Position numbers and translations under genes: made by a program. The notes beneath the pieces were generated by a model that was not told where the DNA came from, did no database searches, and saw nothing but the letters and a program-made list of their open reading frames with translations. Of a DNA stretch of 64,000 bases, positions 22,170 through 31,581 are shown piece after piece. Each line of letters opens with the position of its first letter. The first letter of the stretch is position 1. This DNA is from Staphylococcus lutrae (GTDB lineage: Bacteria > Bacillota > Bacilli > Staphylococcales > Staphylococcaceae): assembly GCF_002101335.1 (NCBI RefSeq), contig NZ_CP020773.1:2356001-2420000 (forward strand), given 5' to 3'.

Positions 22170-23141
22170 ATGAGAGAAAACAAATTAAAACGTAGCGCCG
22201 CAAATGCTTCTGAGAAAACTTTGAAACGTGGAAAAAAAAGGAAAATCCGAAAATGGCCTTTTATCATTTTGGCGTTGATCCTTGTCCTTCTTGTTATTGT
22301 CATGTATTGTATTTCGAGTTACAAATCCGGACTTGAAGTGGCAACAAGTAAACATCAAGCGCCTAAATTGCATCAATTTAATGGTGTATCTAAAAATGAT
22401 GGGAAGGCGACAATTCTTATTTTAGGCGCGGACCGTGAAGATGGCGGCGTATCCCGTACGGATTCCATTATGATTGCGCAATATGATTATATTAAGAAAG
22501 ATATGAAAATCATTTCTATCATGCGTGATATTTATGCGGATATTCCGGGATACAACAGTTATAAAATCAATGCCGCTTATTCTTTAGGTGGACCAGAGCT
22601 TCTGAGAAAAACATTGAAGTCTAATTTAGGTGTCGATGTAGAATATTACGCAACATTAGACTTTAAAGGATTTGAAGCAATGATTGATGAGCTTGCGCCA
22701 AGTGGGATACCGATTAATGTAGAAAAAGATATGTCTGAAAAAATTGGTGTTTCATTAAAAAAAGGTTATCATCGCTTAAATGGTAAAGAACTTCTCGGTT
22801 ATGCGCGCTTCCGTAATGATCCAGAAGGTGATTTTGGTCGTGTGCGAAGACAGCAGCAAGTGATGACTGCATTAAAACAAGAACTCGTTCAACCTTCATC
22901 TATTTTCAAAGCGCCAAAACTTGCGGGTATTATGAGAGGCTACGTCAGCACCGATATGCCTGATTCAGCAATTTATCAAACAGGGTTTAGTTTTATTGTT
23001 CGTGGTGATAAAGATATCAAAACCCTCAGCGTCCCTGTTAAAGGAAGCTATGAAAATATTACGACAAATGATGGGGGTTCAGCTTTAGGGATTGATAAAG
23101 CTGAAAACAAAAAAAGAATACAAGCCTTTTTAAATGAGTAA
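22170..23141 (+). CDS. msrR: LytR-CpsA-Psr family protein MsrR
   Basis: 323-residue LCP-family enzyme. A basic cytoplasmic N-terminus (about 1-29) is followed by a single TM anchor (about 30-50) and an extracellular LCP domain (about 80-290). That domain shows [25 protein letters not shown] (split: [21 protein letters not shown]), [38 protein letters not shown]; the Asp and Arg residues bind the polyprenyl-pyrophosphate and Mg. LCP enzymes attach teichoic acids or capsule to peptidoglycan; MsrR in S. aureus affects wall teichoic acid and methicillin resistance. Divergent from msrA; a TATAAT box lies at 22126-22131. Terminated at 23164-23205. Confidence 0.92.
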   Translation: MRENKLKRSAANASEKTLKRGKKRKIRKWPFIILALILVLLVIVMYCISSYKSGLEVATSKHQAPKLHQFNGVSKNDGKATILILGADREDGGVSRTDSIMIAQYDYIKKDMKIISIMRDIYADIPGYNSYKINAAYSLGGPELLRKTLKSNLGVDVEYYATLDFKGFEAMIDELAPSGIPINVEKDMSEKIGVSLKKGYHRLNGKELLGYARFRNDPEGDFGRVRRQQQVMTALKQELVQPSSIFKAPKLAGIMRGYVSTDMPDSAIYQTGFSFIVRGDKDIKTLSVPVKGSYENITTNDGGSALGIDKAENKKRIQAFLNE

Positions 23142-23163
23142 TGCGTTGAATAGGTGAAAAAGT

Positions 23164-23205
23164 GCTATGAAAGAAAGCGATATGTATCGTTCTTTCATAG
23201 CTTTT
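23164..23205 (+). terminator. Rho-independent terminator after msrR
   Basis: GCTATGAAAGAA...GATA pairs with TATC...TTCTTTCATAGC around a TG loop and runs into TTTTT; 22 bases after the msrR stop. Confidence 0.85.
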
Positions 23206-23260
23206 TCGCGTGTTGTTTTAGAGGAAATGTGATGTTTTATCGTTTGGTCCAGACAATCAT

Positions 23261-23312
23261 CGTCCCCCATATAAAAACCAAGGTTCATCATTGGCTGTTT
23301 ATATAGGGGACG
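23261..23312. repeat. Intergenic inverted repeat (15-bp arms)
   Basis: CGTCCCCCATATAAA (23261-23275) and TTTATATAGGGGACG (23298-23312) are near-perfect inverted arms (one mismatch) around a 22-base loop that itself contains CCAA/TTGG. It lies between msrR and the convergent tautomerase gene and has no T tract on either side. A similar CTCCCATATAAAG...CTTTTACATGGGAG structure lies at 25585-25630. Neither looks like a normal terminator; they may be copies of a genome-wide intergenic repeat. Confidence 0.55.
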
Positions 23313-23394
23313 GAATACTGTGGATGTTTCAAACGGGTTAAGAGGCCGCCTGATCATGAAAACCTTTCTAACGTTTTAGTATTTGGCGTATCAT

Positions 23395-23580
23395 TTATTG
23401 GTCAACTTTGCGCACACCTGCAACACCATAATGTTCTTTTTTCATTTCTTGAATGATAACAGAAATGGCGTCGCGTTGGGCATGCGTTGTTTTTTCTACA
23501 GCGTCTGTGACTTCTTTGACTAGGTCTTTTAATTGTTCGTCTGTACGTCCTTCTAATAATTGAATTGTTACGATTGGCAT
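23395..23580 (-). CDS. 4-oxalocrotonate tautomerase family protein
   Basis: 61-residue tautomerase-superfamily subunit (MPIVTIQLLEGRTDEQLKDL...). The catalytic N-terminal proline (Pro2, exposed after Met removal) is present, and the region around HAQRDAISVIIQEM (about 38-51) supplies the conserved Arg. Length is the classical 4-OT size, so it should form hexamers. There is no catechol-degradation pathway nearby, so the real substrate is unknown. ATG follows AAAGGAGG. Single gene, convergent with msrR. Confidence 0.9.
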   Translation of the reverse strand: MPIVTIQLLEGRTDEQLKDLVKEVTDAVEKTTHAQRDAISVIIQEMKKEHYGVAGVRKVDQ

Positions 23581-23692
23581 AATAATAACCTCCTTTTATT
23601 TCATGTTCATTATATCACTTTTGTTAATAGTTGCACGAAAGAATCATTACCCTTTATGATAAAAGAAATACAAACAAACATGGAGGGATATT

Positions 23693-24100
23693 ATGGGTTT
23701 CGACAACATATTAACATCATTAGGGATTAATGGCATGAAAGTATTCATTCGCCTAAACCAACAACAATTTGATGTCTCTGATGCCATTTCAGGGTGTATT
23801 GTCTTTAAAGCAGGTCAAAGTGATCAAAAAGTAAGGCATATTGCATTAACAATGCTTGAAAAATATCCTAATGATGATGAGACAAGCGACTTTTCCTATT
23901 TATCGCATGAATTAAAACGTTTTGAAATAGATGAAATGTTTACAATTGATGTCGGTGAAGAAAAAGAGATTCCATTTCATTTTCATCCTGAGACATTAGA
24001 CTTCAAATCTGAGAAAAGTCATGTTTACTTACATACACATGTTTACATTGATTATGGTATGGATGAGGAGACTGAAGCGGTCATTCCATATCGTCGTTAG
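23693..24100 (+). CDS. Short Spo0M-like (arrestin-fold) protein
   Basis: 135-residue protein resembling the N-terminal half of Bacillus Spo0M/SpoOM (GFDNILTSLGINGMKVFIRLNQQQFDVSDAISGCIVF split as GFDNILTSLGINGMKVF and VSDAISGCIVF; later EIPFHFHPETLDF). Bacillus Spo0M is about twice as long. The reading frame here ends cleanly at IPYRR and is followed by a strong terminator, so this looks like a stable short form rather than a recent break. Staphylococci do not sporulate and the role is unknown. TGGAGGG ribosome-binding site. Confidence 0.7.
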   Translation: MGFDNILTSLGINGMKVFIRLNQQQFDVSDAISGCIVFKAGQSDQKVRHIALTMLEKYPNDDETSDFSYLSHELKRFEIDEMFTIDVGEEKEIPFHFHPETLDFKSEKSHVYLHTHVYIDYGMDEETEAVIPYRR

Positions 24101-24110
24101 TCGTTAGAAA

Positions 24111-24155
24111 AGAAGGGGGGATACTGTCACACAGCTGACAGGTCTCCCCTTAATC
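24111..24155 (+). terminator. Terminator after the Spo0M-like gene
   Basis: AAGGGG(GG)A...CTGTCA pairs with TGACAG..TCTCCCCTT over a six-base loop (CACAGC), followed by AATCTT. The T tract is weak but the stem is long. Confidence 0.7.
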
Positions 24156-24168
24156 TTAGTCAGAAATA

Positions 24169-24219
24169 GAACATACATTCCTTTATATCTTGATTGCAGA
24201 ACATACGTTCTTGTATAAT
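24169..24219 (+). promoter_or_regulatory. SOS promoter with two LexA-box-like sites
   Basis: GAACATACGTTC (24199-24210) matches the Gram-positive LexA consensus GAAC-N4-GTTC exactly, and GAACATACATTC (24169-24180) differs by one base. Their starts are 30 bases apart, about three helical turns. The promoter is TTGATT (24190-24195), an 18-base spacer and TATAAT (24214-24219), so the exact box lies inside the spacer where LexA would block polymerase. It drives the Y-family polymerase gene. Confidence 0.85.
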
Positions 24220-24252
24220 GACAATATATCGTTAGAAATGAGGGTGAAAGGG

Positions 24253-25515
24253 ATGTATGATTATCATTTATTAGAGGATAGAGATATTTTATGCATTGAT
24301 CAGAAAAGTTTTTTTGCGAGTGTTTCTTGCATTGAAAAAGGGCTCAACCCGTTAACGACTAAGCTTGCTGTTGTTGCTGATACGAAACGTCAGGGTTCAG
24401 TTGTATTGGCTGCAACACCACTGCTTAAAGCAATGGGGATACACACGGGTTCACGTTTGTTCGAGATTCCACAGCACAATGATATTTATATTATTAATCC
24501 GAGTATGCGCCGTTATTTAGAGGTCTCACTTCAAATTTCTCAAATTGCACTGCGTTATGTTCCACCTGAAGATTTACATCAATACAGTATTGACGAATTT
24601 TTTATGGATGTTACAAAAAGCTATTATCGTTTTAATACGACGTTACAAAGCTTTTGTGAACGCTTAATTAAAGAAATTTATGATGAAACGCATGTCCATT
24701 GTGCAATCGGAATAGGCTCTAATATGTTGCTCAGTAAGCTAGCGTTAGATCATGAAGCCAAAAAGAGTGCGCGTTATATAGCGGAATGGCGATATCAAAA
24801 TGTGCCTGAAAAAGTGTGGGAAATCACGCCACTAAGTACATTTTGGGGGATTGGTAAAAAAACAGAAAGAAAATTAAATGCACGAGGAATATTTAAAATT
24901 GGTCAATTGGCACAATATCCATGTGAATATTTAAAAAGAGATTTTGGTATGCTGGGGGTTGACTGGCATTTACATGCGCATGGTATTGATCAAAGTCGTA
25001 TGAATGAAAAGTATACCATTGTGAATCCTTCAATTTGTAAAAGTCAAATTTTGTTAAGGGATTATACGTTTGGTGAAGCATTAGTTGTGATGTATGAACT
25101 CGTTGAAGATGTGGCGCAACGTTTGAGAGCCAAAAAGCAAATCGCACGCACTATTCATTTTTCGTTTGGTTATAAAGAAGAGGGACAGGTGATGAAACAG
25201 TACACGTTACAAGAAGGCACGAATTTGGAACAAGATATTTTTAGAGAGATTAAACGATGGGCAACGATGCTATGTGATCAAAGTGCGTTATACCGTACGT
25301 TAAGCGTATCATTGACGCAATTACGTCCTGAAGGTGAACGTAATCTGAATTTGTTCGAGGATGAGTTTCAACGGTTACGTCAAGAAAGGCTAGCCAAAAC
25401 GATTGATATGTTACAAGAAAAATATGGGAAAGGGATTGTGTCTAGAGCTATTTCTTTGACAGAAGCAGGCACAAAATATGGACGCTTAGGTTTAATGGCA
25501 GGTCACAAAATGTAA
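24253..25515 (+). CDS. Y-family DNA polymerase (UmuC/DinB-like)
   Basis: 420-residue translesion polymerase. The palm motif IDQKSFFASVSC (about residues 14-25) supplies one catalytic Asp, and YSIDEFFMDV (about 111-120) supplies the Asp-Glu pair. A helix-hairpin-helix-like thumb (FWGIGKKTERKLNARGI, about 198-214) and a C-terminal little-finger domain follow, ending LNLFEDEFQRLR. An upstream extension to 24190 is rejected because it would start inside the -35 element. The ATG at 24253 gives MYDYHLL, the form known in S. aureus. SOS control is visible in the promoter; it is an accessory mutagenic polymerase. Confidence 0.92.
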   Translation: MYDYHLLEDRDILCIDQKSFFASVSCIEKGLNPLTTKLAVVADTKRQGSVVLAATPLLKAMGIHTGSRLFEIPQHNDIYIINPSMRRYLEVSLQISQIALRYVPPEDLHQYSIDEFFMDVTKSYYRFNTTLQSFCERLIKEIYDETHVHCAIGIGSNMLLSKLALDHEAKKSARYIAEWRYQNVPEKVWEITPLSTFWGIGKKTERKLNARGIFKIGQLAQYPCEYLKRDFGMLGVDWHLHAHGIDQSRMNEKYTIVNPSICKSQILLRDYTFGEALVVMYELVEDVAQRLRAKKQIARTIHFSFGYKEEGQVMKQYTLQEGTNLEQDIFREIKRWATMLCDQSALYRTLSVSLTQLRPEGERNLNLFEDEFQRLRQERLAKTIDMLQEKYGKGIVSRAISLTEAGTKYGRLGLMAGHKM

Positions 25516-25662
25516 TGAGGCGTCGACTTAACCATTGTGGAAAGGGAAAAGGCATTGAGGTGAAGGCGTGTAACATGATGGCAGCTCCCATATAAAGATG
25601 TGAAATGAATTTTCGACTTTTACATGGGAGACAGATGCATGTGAATCAAGGACAACATCAAC

Positions 25663-26753
25663 TTAACTTAAATAAGTATCAAAATCAGAGAGTGCAAGAA
25701 TTGCCGCATCGCGATCTTCAGGTCTTTTAAAACTAATGCGTAAAGCACCGTAAATATCTTCGCGCACTTCAAGAATACGAAGGTTTCGAATGGAAATATC
25801 GTGCGTACTTAGACGTGCTGTAATGGTTGAAATCATACCCGGTTTGTCCGGAATATCCACATACAAATCATACGTGCTTTGCATCGCGCCTTTACCTCTT
25901 ATAGGAAGGGCGTCTCGATAATTTTTAGCTTGTTCAAAAAAGTGATACAGTGCGTCGTGTTCACCTGCTTCAATCATGGATACGGTTTGTGTGAGTTGCT
26001 TTTGTAATTGTTTCAATGATGCGAGGATATGTGTTTTGTTTTCTAGTGAAATGTCGCGCCACATTTCAGGATTGCTGCTGGCAACACGGGTAATATCGCG
26101 AAAACCACCGGCAGCCAAATCTTGAATGAGTGGTGATTCTGTTGCATAGAAAGCATTCAGATGTACAAGGCTCGAAGCGATAAGATGGGGAACGTGACTG
26201 ACAACCCCTGTGATGTGATCGTGTTCCTCAGCTGTTAAATGAAGAAAACGTGCGCGTGTCGGTTCGAGAAGTCGTTGAATACGTTCGGCTGCCATTTTAT
26301 TTTCTTCCAAATCGTGGACGAGTATATAATACGCATTTTCGAAAAGATGCTTTTTGGCATTTAACACGCCAGATTTATGACTCCCTGCCATAGGATGCCC
26401 CCAATTAAATGAATATGAGAAGCAAGTAAATCGCGTTCGAAAGCTTGAATGGTAGATTTTGTACTCCCCGTGTCGGTCACGATTAAGCCAGGACGTGTCG
26501 TACAATTAGGAAGTGCAGCAAGATATTGCACCGTCGTTTGAACAGGTGTCGCAAAAATGACAATATCAGCTTCTTTCAATGTTGCTTCATAATCTGAAGT
26601 GGCTTGATCAATAATGCCGATGGATTGTGCGCGTTCGAGTTGCGTTGCATTGGCATCATAAGCGGTAATCGTTACATCTTGATGGAAATATTTAATATTA
26701 CTGGCTAAGCTACCACCGATTAATCCTAAGCCAACAAAAAATACATGAGTCAT
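25663..26753 (-). pseudogene. tyrA: Prephenate dehydrogenase gene with a 1-base frameshift
   Basis: Two overlapping frames together encode a full TyrA: residues 1-119 (Rossmann fold, [25 protein letters not shown]) in the frame starting at 26753, then [16 protein letters not shown] onward (dehydrogenase helical domain, C-terminal ACT domain [21 protein letters not shown]) in the next frame to 25663. The break is at a run of five C on the plus strand (26398-26402; GGGGG on the coding strand). Restoring a sixth G gives [13 protein letters not shown] and a 363-residue protein, the S. aureus length. Everything else is intact. It is either a recent null mutation (tyrosine auxotrophy unless bypassed), a slippage-prone switch or a homopolymer sequencing error. 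Confidence 0.9.
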
Positions 26754-26887
26754 ATGAACACCGCCTAATTTTTAGTAAATATGGCATAGTTTAACATTTT
26801 AACGCGTTTCATGGCAATAGGACTTGCAAGAATACGTGAGATTTTTGACAATCACAGGTACAATAGAAGAAAAGGGAGGTTGTCATA

Positions 26888-27922
26888 ATGAGTGAAGCTA
26901 TCATAAAAACTTTAACTGCATTGACCGCTATCGACAGTCCTTCAGGTAATGCAGATCGTGCCATTGATTTTGTCAAACAAACAGTGGAAGCGGAAGGATA
27001 TCCAACACAGCAAACTAGAAAAGGAGGCCTGCTCATAGAAGTTAAAGGGGAGGATGATACACAGAAAAAGTGTATTACAGCGCACGTCGATACATTAGGT
27101 GCAATGGTTAAAGAAATTTTGGAGAATGGTCGTTTGCGTTTAGCGCTGATCGGCGGTTTTCGCTATAATGCGATAGAAGGAGAGTACTGCACAATTGAAA
27201 CAGCGTCAGGTCAAACTTACAGGGGAACGATTTTGATGCATGAGACATCTCCACATGTATATGCGCAAAATGATACGATTAAGCGGGATCAAGCGCATAT
27301 GGAGGTACGCATTGATGAAAAAGTGACCACTGAAGCAGAAACACGTGCTTTAGGTATAGAAGTGGGTGATTTTGTTAGTTTTGATCCACGTACAGAGGTA
27401 ACGTCATCGGGTTTTATCAAATCTCGACATTTAGATGATAAAGTCAGTGTCGCAATCATTATAGCGTTCCTAAAAAAATATCGTAAGCAAAAGCAATTGC
27501 TTCCCCACACAGTGCAATTTTATATTTCAAACAATGAAGAAATTGGTTATGGTGCAAATTCAAGTATTGATCCACAAGTTGTCGAATTTATCGCATTTGA
27601 TATGGGAGCGATAGGTGACGGTCAAGCATCAGATGAGTATACGGTTTCAATTTGTGCTCAAGACGCCTCTGGTCCATATCATAAAGCATTGCGACATCAT
27701 CTTGTGCGCTTATGTCAGGACCATGCGATACCGTATAAAGTGGACATTTATCCTTTTTATGCTTCAGATGCTTCAGCGGCTTTGAAAGCTGGGGCAGATG
27801 TGAAACACGGGCTGTTTGGTGCGGGGATAGAATCTTCTCATGCGTTAGAACGGACACATATGGATTCAATTAAGGCGGCACAAGCGCTACTAGAAGCGTA
27901 TTGTTTTTCAAAATTAGTCTGA
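26888..27922 (+). CDS. M42-family metallopeptidase (glutamyl aminopeptidase/YsdC-like)
   Basis: 344-residue M42 aminopeptidase, a cytosolic dodecameric zinc enzyme. Metal and catalytic motifs in order: TAHVDTLGAMV (about 65), SRHLDDKVSVA (about 178-188, bridging Asp), SNNEEIGYGANSS (about 218-230, catalytic Glu pair), AFDMGAIGDGQ (about 240) and GIESSHALERTHMDS (about 318-332, last His). Start ATG after GGGAGGTTG. The gene is divergent from tyrA. In S. aureus the trp operon follows at this position before femA; here femA follows directly after 175 bases. Substrate not deducible. Confidence 0.92.
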   Translation: MSEAIIKTLTALTAIDSPSGNADRAIDFVKQTVEAEGYPTQQTRKGGLLIEVKGEDDTQKKCITAHVDTLGAMVKEILENGRLRLALIGGFRYNAIEGEYCTIETASGQTYRGTILMHETSPHVYAQNDTIKRDQAHMEVRIDEKVTTEAETRALGIEVGDFVSFDPRTEVTSSGFIKSRHLDDKVSVAIIIAFLKKYRKQKQLLPHTVQFYISNNEEIGYGANSSIDPQVVEFIAFDMGAIGDGQASDEYTVSICAQDASGPYHKALRHHLVRLCQDHAIPYKVDIYPFYASDASAALKAGADVKHGLFGAGIESSHALERTHMDSIKAAQALLEAYCFSKLV

Positions 27923-28097
27923 TGCGATGCCGTCATATTGGCGAATTCGGGTGCAATAAGTTAAAATGTAGAAAGACTATAAGGGTGCATATGAGGGAAA
28001 GGGATAATATTCACTTGTAATTTGCATTATTTAATTTCAAGGTAAAAAAGAAATCGAGATATCGCTAAAAGATATAAAGAGAAATAGGAGTATTGAA

Positions 28098-29363
28098 ATG
28101 AAGTTTACAAATTTAACAACGGCAGAATTCGGTGATTTCACTGATAATATGCCATATAGTCATTTTACACAAATGGTAGGGAACTACGAGTTAAAGGTGG
28201 CAGAAGGTATAGAAACGCACCTTGTGGGTGTGAAAGATGACAATAATCAAGTATTGGCTGCATGTTTACTAACTGCGGTACCGGTAATGAAATTTTTTAA
28301 ATATTTCTATTCTAATCGTGGCCCTGTTATCGACTATGAGAATAAAGAACTCGTACATTTCTTTTTTAACGAGTTAACAAAGTATGTAAAAAAATATCAT
28401 GCATTGTATTTAAGAGTAGATCCTTATCTTCCTATGTTAAAACGTAATCATGAAGGAGAAGTCATTGCGCGTTTTCAAAATGATTGGTTTTTTGATAAAA
28501 TGGCAAATCTTGATTTTGTACATGAAGGCTTTACGACTGGATTTGATACTGTGAGGCAGATTCGATTTCATTCAGTACTAGACGTAGAAGGTAAAACAGC
28601 CAACGATATACTGAATCAAATGGATAACTTAAGAAAGCGGAATACAAAAAAGGTACAGAAAAATGGCGTCAAGATTCGTTTCTTGGATGAAAATGATTTA
28701 CATATTTTCCGATCATTTATGGAGGATACATCCGAGACAAAAGACTTTGTTGATCGTGAAGATGACTTTTATTATCATCGTTTAAAGCATTATAAAGATC
28801 GTGTTCTCGTACCGTTAGCTTATATTGATTTTGAAGCCTATATACCTGAACTACAATCTGAAAAGCAAGCATTGAATAAGCAAATTGCTAAAACAGAAAA
28901 AGAGTTGACCAAGCATCCCGATCATTCAAAAGCGCTTAATAAAAAGAAAAATTTAACCCAACAGTTAGAAGCCAACCAAGCAAAAATAGAAGAAGCAGAA
29001 ACATTACAAGCCAAGCACGGCAATACTTTGCCAATCTCGGCAGGATTCTTTATAGTGAATCCATTCGAAGTCGTTTATTATGCGGGTGGGACTGCGAATG
29101 AATTTCGTCATTTTGCTGGAAGCTACGCTGTTCAATGGGAAATGATTAATTATGCGATTAATCATAACATTCCACGTTATAATTTTTATGGGATTAGTGG
29201 AGATTTTACTGATCAAGCCGAAGATGCAGGTGTGATTAAATTCAAAAAAGGTTATAATGCGGACGTGATTGAATACGTAGGTGACTTTATTAAACCAATT
29301 CAAAAACCGGTCTATATGATTTATACAAAATTAAAACAACTGAAAGAGAAGATTAAAAGATAA
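28098..29363 (+). CDS. femA: Aminoacyltransferase FemA (pentaglycine positions 2-3)
   Basis: 421-residue FemABX transferase that adds glycines 2 and 3 of the interpeptide bridge of staphylococcal peptidoglycan, using glycyl-tRNA. Two GNAT-like subdomains are present (MKFTNLTTAEFGDFTDN; YSNRGPVIDY; LRKRNTKKVQKNGVKIRFL), interrupted by the coiled-coil arm (about residues 245-308, repeated Lys/Glu/Gln heptads). The C-terminal RYNFYGISGDFT is conserved with S. aureus FemA. AATAGGAG ribosome-binding site. Paired with femB 30 bases downstream; the two share a transcript ending at 30664-30696. Presence of both implies pentaglycine-type bridges. Confidence 0.97.
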   Translation: MKFTNLTTAEFGDFTDNMPYSHFTQMVGNYELKVAEGIETHLVGVKDDNNQVLAACLLTAVPVMKFFKYFYSNRGPVIDYENKELVHFFFNELTKYVKKYHALYLRVDPYLPMLKRNHEGEVIARFQNDWFFDKMANLDFVHEGFTTGFDTVRQIRFHSVLDVEGKTANDILNQMDNLRKRNTKKVQKNGVKIRFLDENDLHIFRSFMEDTSETKDFVDREDDFYYHRLKHYKDRVLVPLAYIDFEAYIPELQSEKQALNKQIAKTEKELTKHPDHSKALNKKKNLTQQLEANQAKIEEAETLQAKHGNTLPISAGFFIVNPFEVVYYAGGTANEFRHFAGSYAVQWEMINYAINHNIPRYNFYGISGDFTDQAEDAGVIKFKKGYNADVIEYVGDFIKPIQKPVYMIYTKLKQLKEKIKR

Positions 29364-29393
29364 GATATAGTGAAGAGAAGGGGATTTGTTGGT

Positions 29394-30653
29394 ATGAAAT
29401 TTACAGAGTTGACAGTTGAAGAATACGACCAATTTGTTCAAAATCCTGCTTTAGAAAGCCATTATTTTCAAGTGAAAGAAAATATAGCCACACGAGAAGC
29501 GGATGGATTTCAAGTTGTACTGTTAGGTGTGAAAGATGACAATAACCAAGTGTTGGCAGCAAGCTTGTTTTCCAAAATTCCAACAGCAGGCAGCTACGTC
29601 TATTATGGGAATCGTGGTCCTGTGATGGATTACAGTGACTTGGGATTGGCTGATTTTTATTTAAAAGGTTTAGATATGTATTTAAACAAAAACAAATGTT
29701 TATATGTCAAAATGGATCCTTATTGGATTTATCAAGTATATGATAAAGATATTCACCCGTTAGGCGAACAGCCACCGAATGATAAGCTCGTTCAATTATT
29801 TAAATCACATGGTTATCGTCACCATGGATTTACAACGTCTTATGACACATTAAGTCAGGTGAGATGGATGGGGGTATTAAACCTAAAGGATCATACACCA
29901 CAGACATTGAAGAAACAATTTGATAGTCAACGCAAACGAAACATCAATAAAGCAATCAATTTTGGTGTTAAAGTAAGATTTCTTGAAGCTGATGAATTTG
30001 ATTTGTTTTTAGAGTTATACCGCGAAACAGAAGAACGTGCAGGGTTTGTATCTAAAACGGATGCGTATTTCAAAAACTTTATTGAACACTATGGTCACAA
30101 AGCTTTAGTCCCTCTTGCGTATATTGATTTAGACGAGTATATGGTGTCCTTACAGGAAAGTTTGAACGATAAAGAAAATCGTCGCGATCAAATGATGTCT
30201 AACGAAAACAAATCAGACAAACACATAAAAAAAATTGGAGAATTAGACACACAAATTGAACATGATCAAAAAGAATTGTTAAAAGCAAGTGAATTACGTA
30301 AAACAGATGGTGCGATATTAAACTTAGCTGCGGGCGTTTATTTTGCAAACGCTTATGAAATCAATTACTTTTCAGGTGGTTCAAGTGAAAAATATAACCA
30401 CTTTATGGGGCCTTATGCAATGCATTGGTTTATGATAAATTACTGTTTTGAACACGGATACGAACGCTATAATTTTTATGGTTTATCCGGTGATTTTACA
30501 GAAAACAGTGAGGATTACGGTGTGTATCGCTTTAAACGTGGCTTTAACGTACAAATTGAAGAACTTGTCGGCGATTTTTACAAACCGATTCATAAAGTGA
30601 AGTATTTTATATTCGATATTTTAAATCGACTGCGCACGAAAATAAAACGGTAA
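29394..30653 (+). CDS. femB: Aminoacyltransferase FemB (pentaglycine positions 4-5)
   Basis: 419-residue paralogue of FemA that adds glycines 4 and 5. Landmarks are [45 protein letters not shown], the coiled-coil arm (about 240-305, [16 protein letters not shown]) and [21 protein letters not shown]. The frame is open to a GTG at 29370, but the ribosome-binding site AAGGGG lies after that codon and the ATG at 29394 gives [12 protein letters not shown] as in S. aureus (419 residues). The two fem genes share '[12 protein letters not shown]' near their N-termini, a trace of their duplication. Confidence 0.97.
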   Translation: MKFTELTVEEYDQFVQNPALESHYFQVKENIATREADGFQVVLLGVKDDNNQVLAASLFSKIPTAGSYVYYGNRGPVMDYSDLGLADFYLKGLDMYLNKNKCLYVKMDPYWIYQVYDKDIHPLGEQPPNDKLVQLFKSHGYRHHGFTTSYDTLSQVRWMGVLNLKDHTPQTLKKQFDSQRKRNINKAINFGVKVRFLEADEFDLFLELYRETEERAGFVSKTDAYFKNFIEHYGHKALVPLAYIDLDEYMVSLQESLNDKENRRDQMMSNENKSDKHIKKIGELDTQIEHDQKELLKASELRKTDGAILNLAAGVYFANAYEINYFSGGSSEKYNHFMGPYAMHWFMINYCFEHGYERYNFYGLSGDFTENSEDYGVYRFKRGFNVQIEELVGDFYKPIHKVKYFIFDILNRLRTKIKR

Positions 30654-30663
30654 TGAAGTCAGA

Positions 30664-30696
30664 AGAGATCAGGCTACGTCCTGACTCTCTTTTTTA
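30664..30696 (+). terminator. Rho-independent terminator after femAB
   Basis: AGAGATCAGG pairs with CCTGACTCTCT over the loop CTACGT and continues into TTTTTT, 10 bases after the femB stop. Confidence 0.9.
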
Positions 30697-31058
<362 letters not shown>

Positions 31059-31108
31059 AACGACCCCAATCATTCTAGCATTGTAACATACAGATGATTG
31101 AGGTCGTT
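31059..31108. terminator. Inverted repeat, probable terminator of the small membrane protein gene
   Basis: AACGACCCCAATCAT (31059-31073) pairs with ATGATTGAGGTCGTT (31094-31108) with one mismatch. It lies 25 bases past the minus-strand stop codon. T tracts are poor on both sides. Confidence 0.6.
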
Positions 31109-31132
31109 TGATTCATTCATATCGCGTGTGGT

Positions 31133-31453
31133 TTATTGGTGATACTTTTCGTAGCGTCTGCGTTCTTTTTCTAGTCTTTTCAGTTGTCTCTTTTTACGCC
31201 AATTGCGTGTCGTAAACCATAAGATCAAGCTGAGCATCAAACTCAAAATTGCGACGAACGCAGCGTAACCTAATAATGGTTCGTAACGGATGGGATAAAA
31301 ATTGGGCAAAATAAATGCGGATACACCAAGCATGACAAACATGATCAGTGCTGTCAAAAACCATTTATTAAGGACGAGTGTACAAAATAATGTTAAAACA
31401 ACCATTATCAGAAGTGTTGTCCATAAATATGTTGGCATCTCCAAAATAGCCAT
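31133..31453 (-). CDS. Small membrane protein of unknown function
   Basis: 106 residues with three to four hydrophobic segments (about 8-27, 30-49, 57-79) and a very basic tail of the pattern RNWRKKRQLKRLEKERRRYEKYHQ (split: RNWRKKRQLKRL, EKERRRYEKYHQ), so the C-terminus is probably cytoplasmic. It has a strong AAGGAGGG ribosome-binding site. I do not recognise the family. It lies between femB and pepF; a conserved hypothetical gene holds a similar place next to femB in S. aureus. A link to cell-wall assembly is only suggested by position. Confidence 0.75.
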   Translation of the reverse strand: MAILEMPTYLWTTLLIMVVLTLFCTLVLNKWFLTALIMFVMLGVSAFILPNFYPIRYEPLLGYAAFVAILSLMLSLILWFTTRNWRKKRQLKRLEKERRRYEKYHQ

Positions 31454-31581
31454 AAATGAACCCTCCTTCTTGTTATTAGACTATATTATACTAAATTTTA
31501 GTTCATTCATGTAATACTTTAAATGCGAAAATGTGATGAAAAACGCTATAATAGATTTAATATGATTAAGGAGGTTTTATT

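Noticed and set aside
23130..23357. 75-codon minus-strand frame between msrR and the tautomerase gene
   Set aside because: It crosses both the msrR terminator and the 23261-23312 palindrome and has no ribosome-binding site.
24190..24252. Earlier start for the Y-family polymerase
   Set aside because: The codon lies within the -35 hexamer and upstream of TATAAT, so it cannot be in the mRNA from that promoter.
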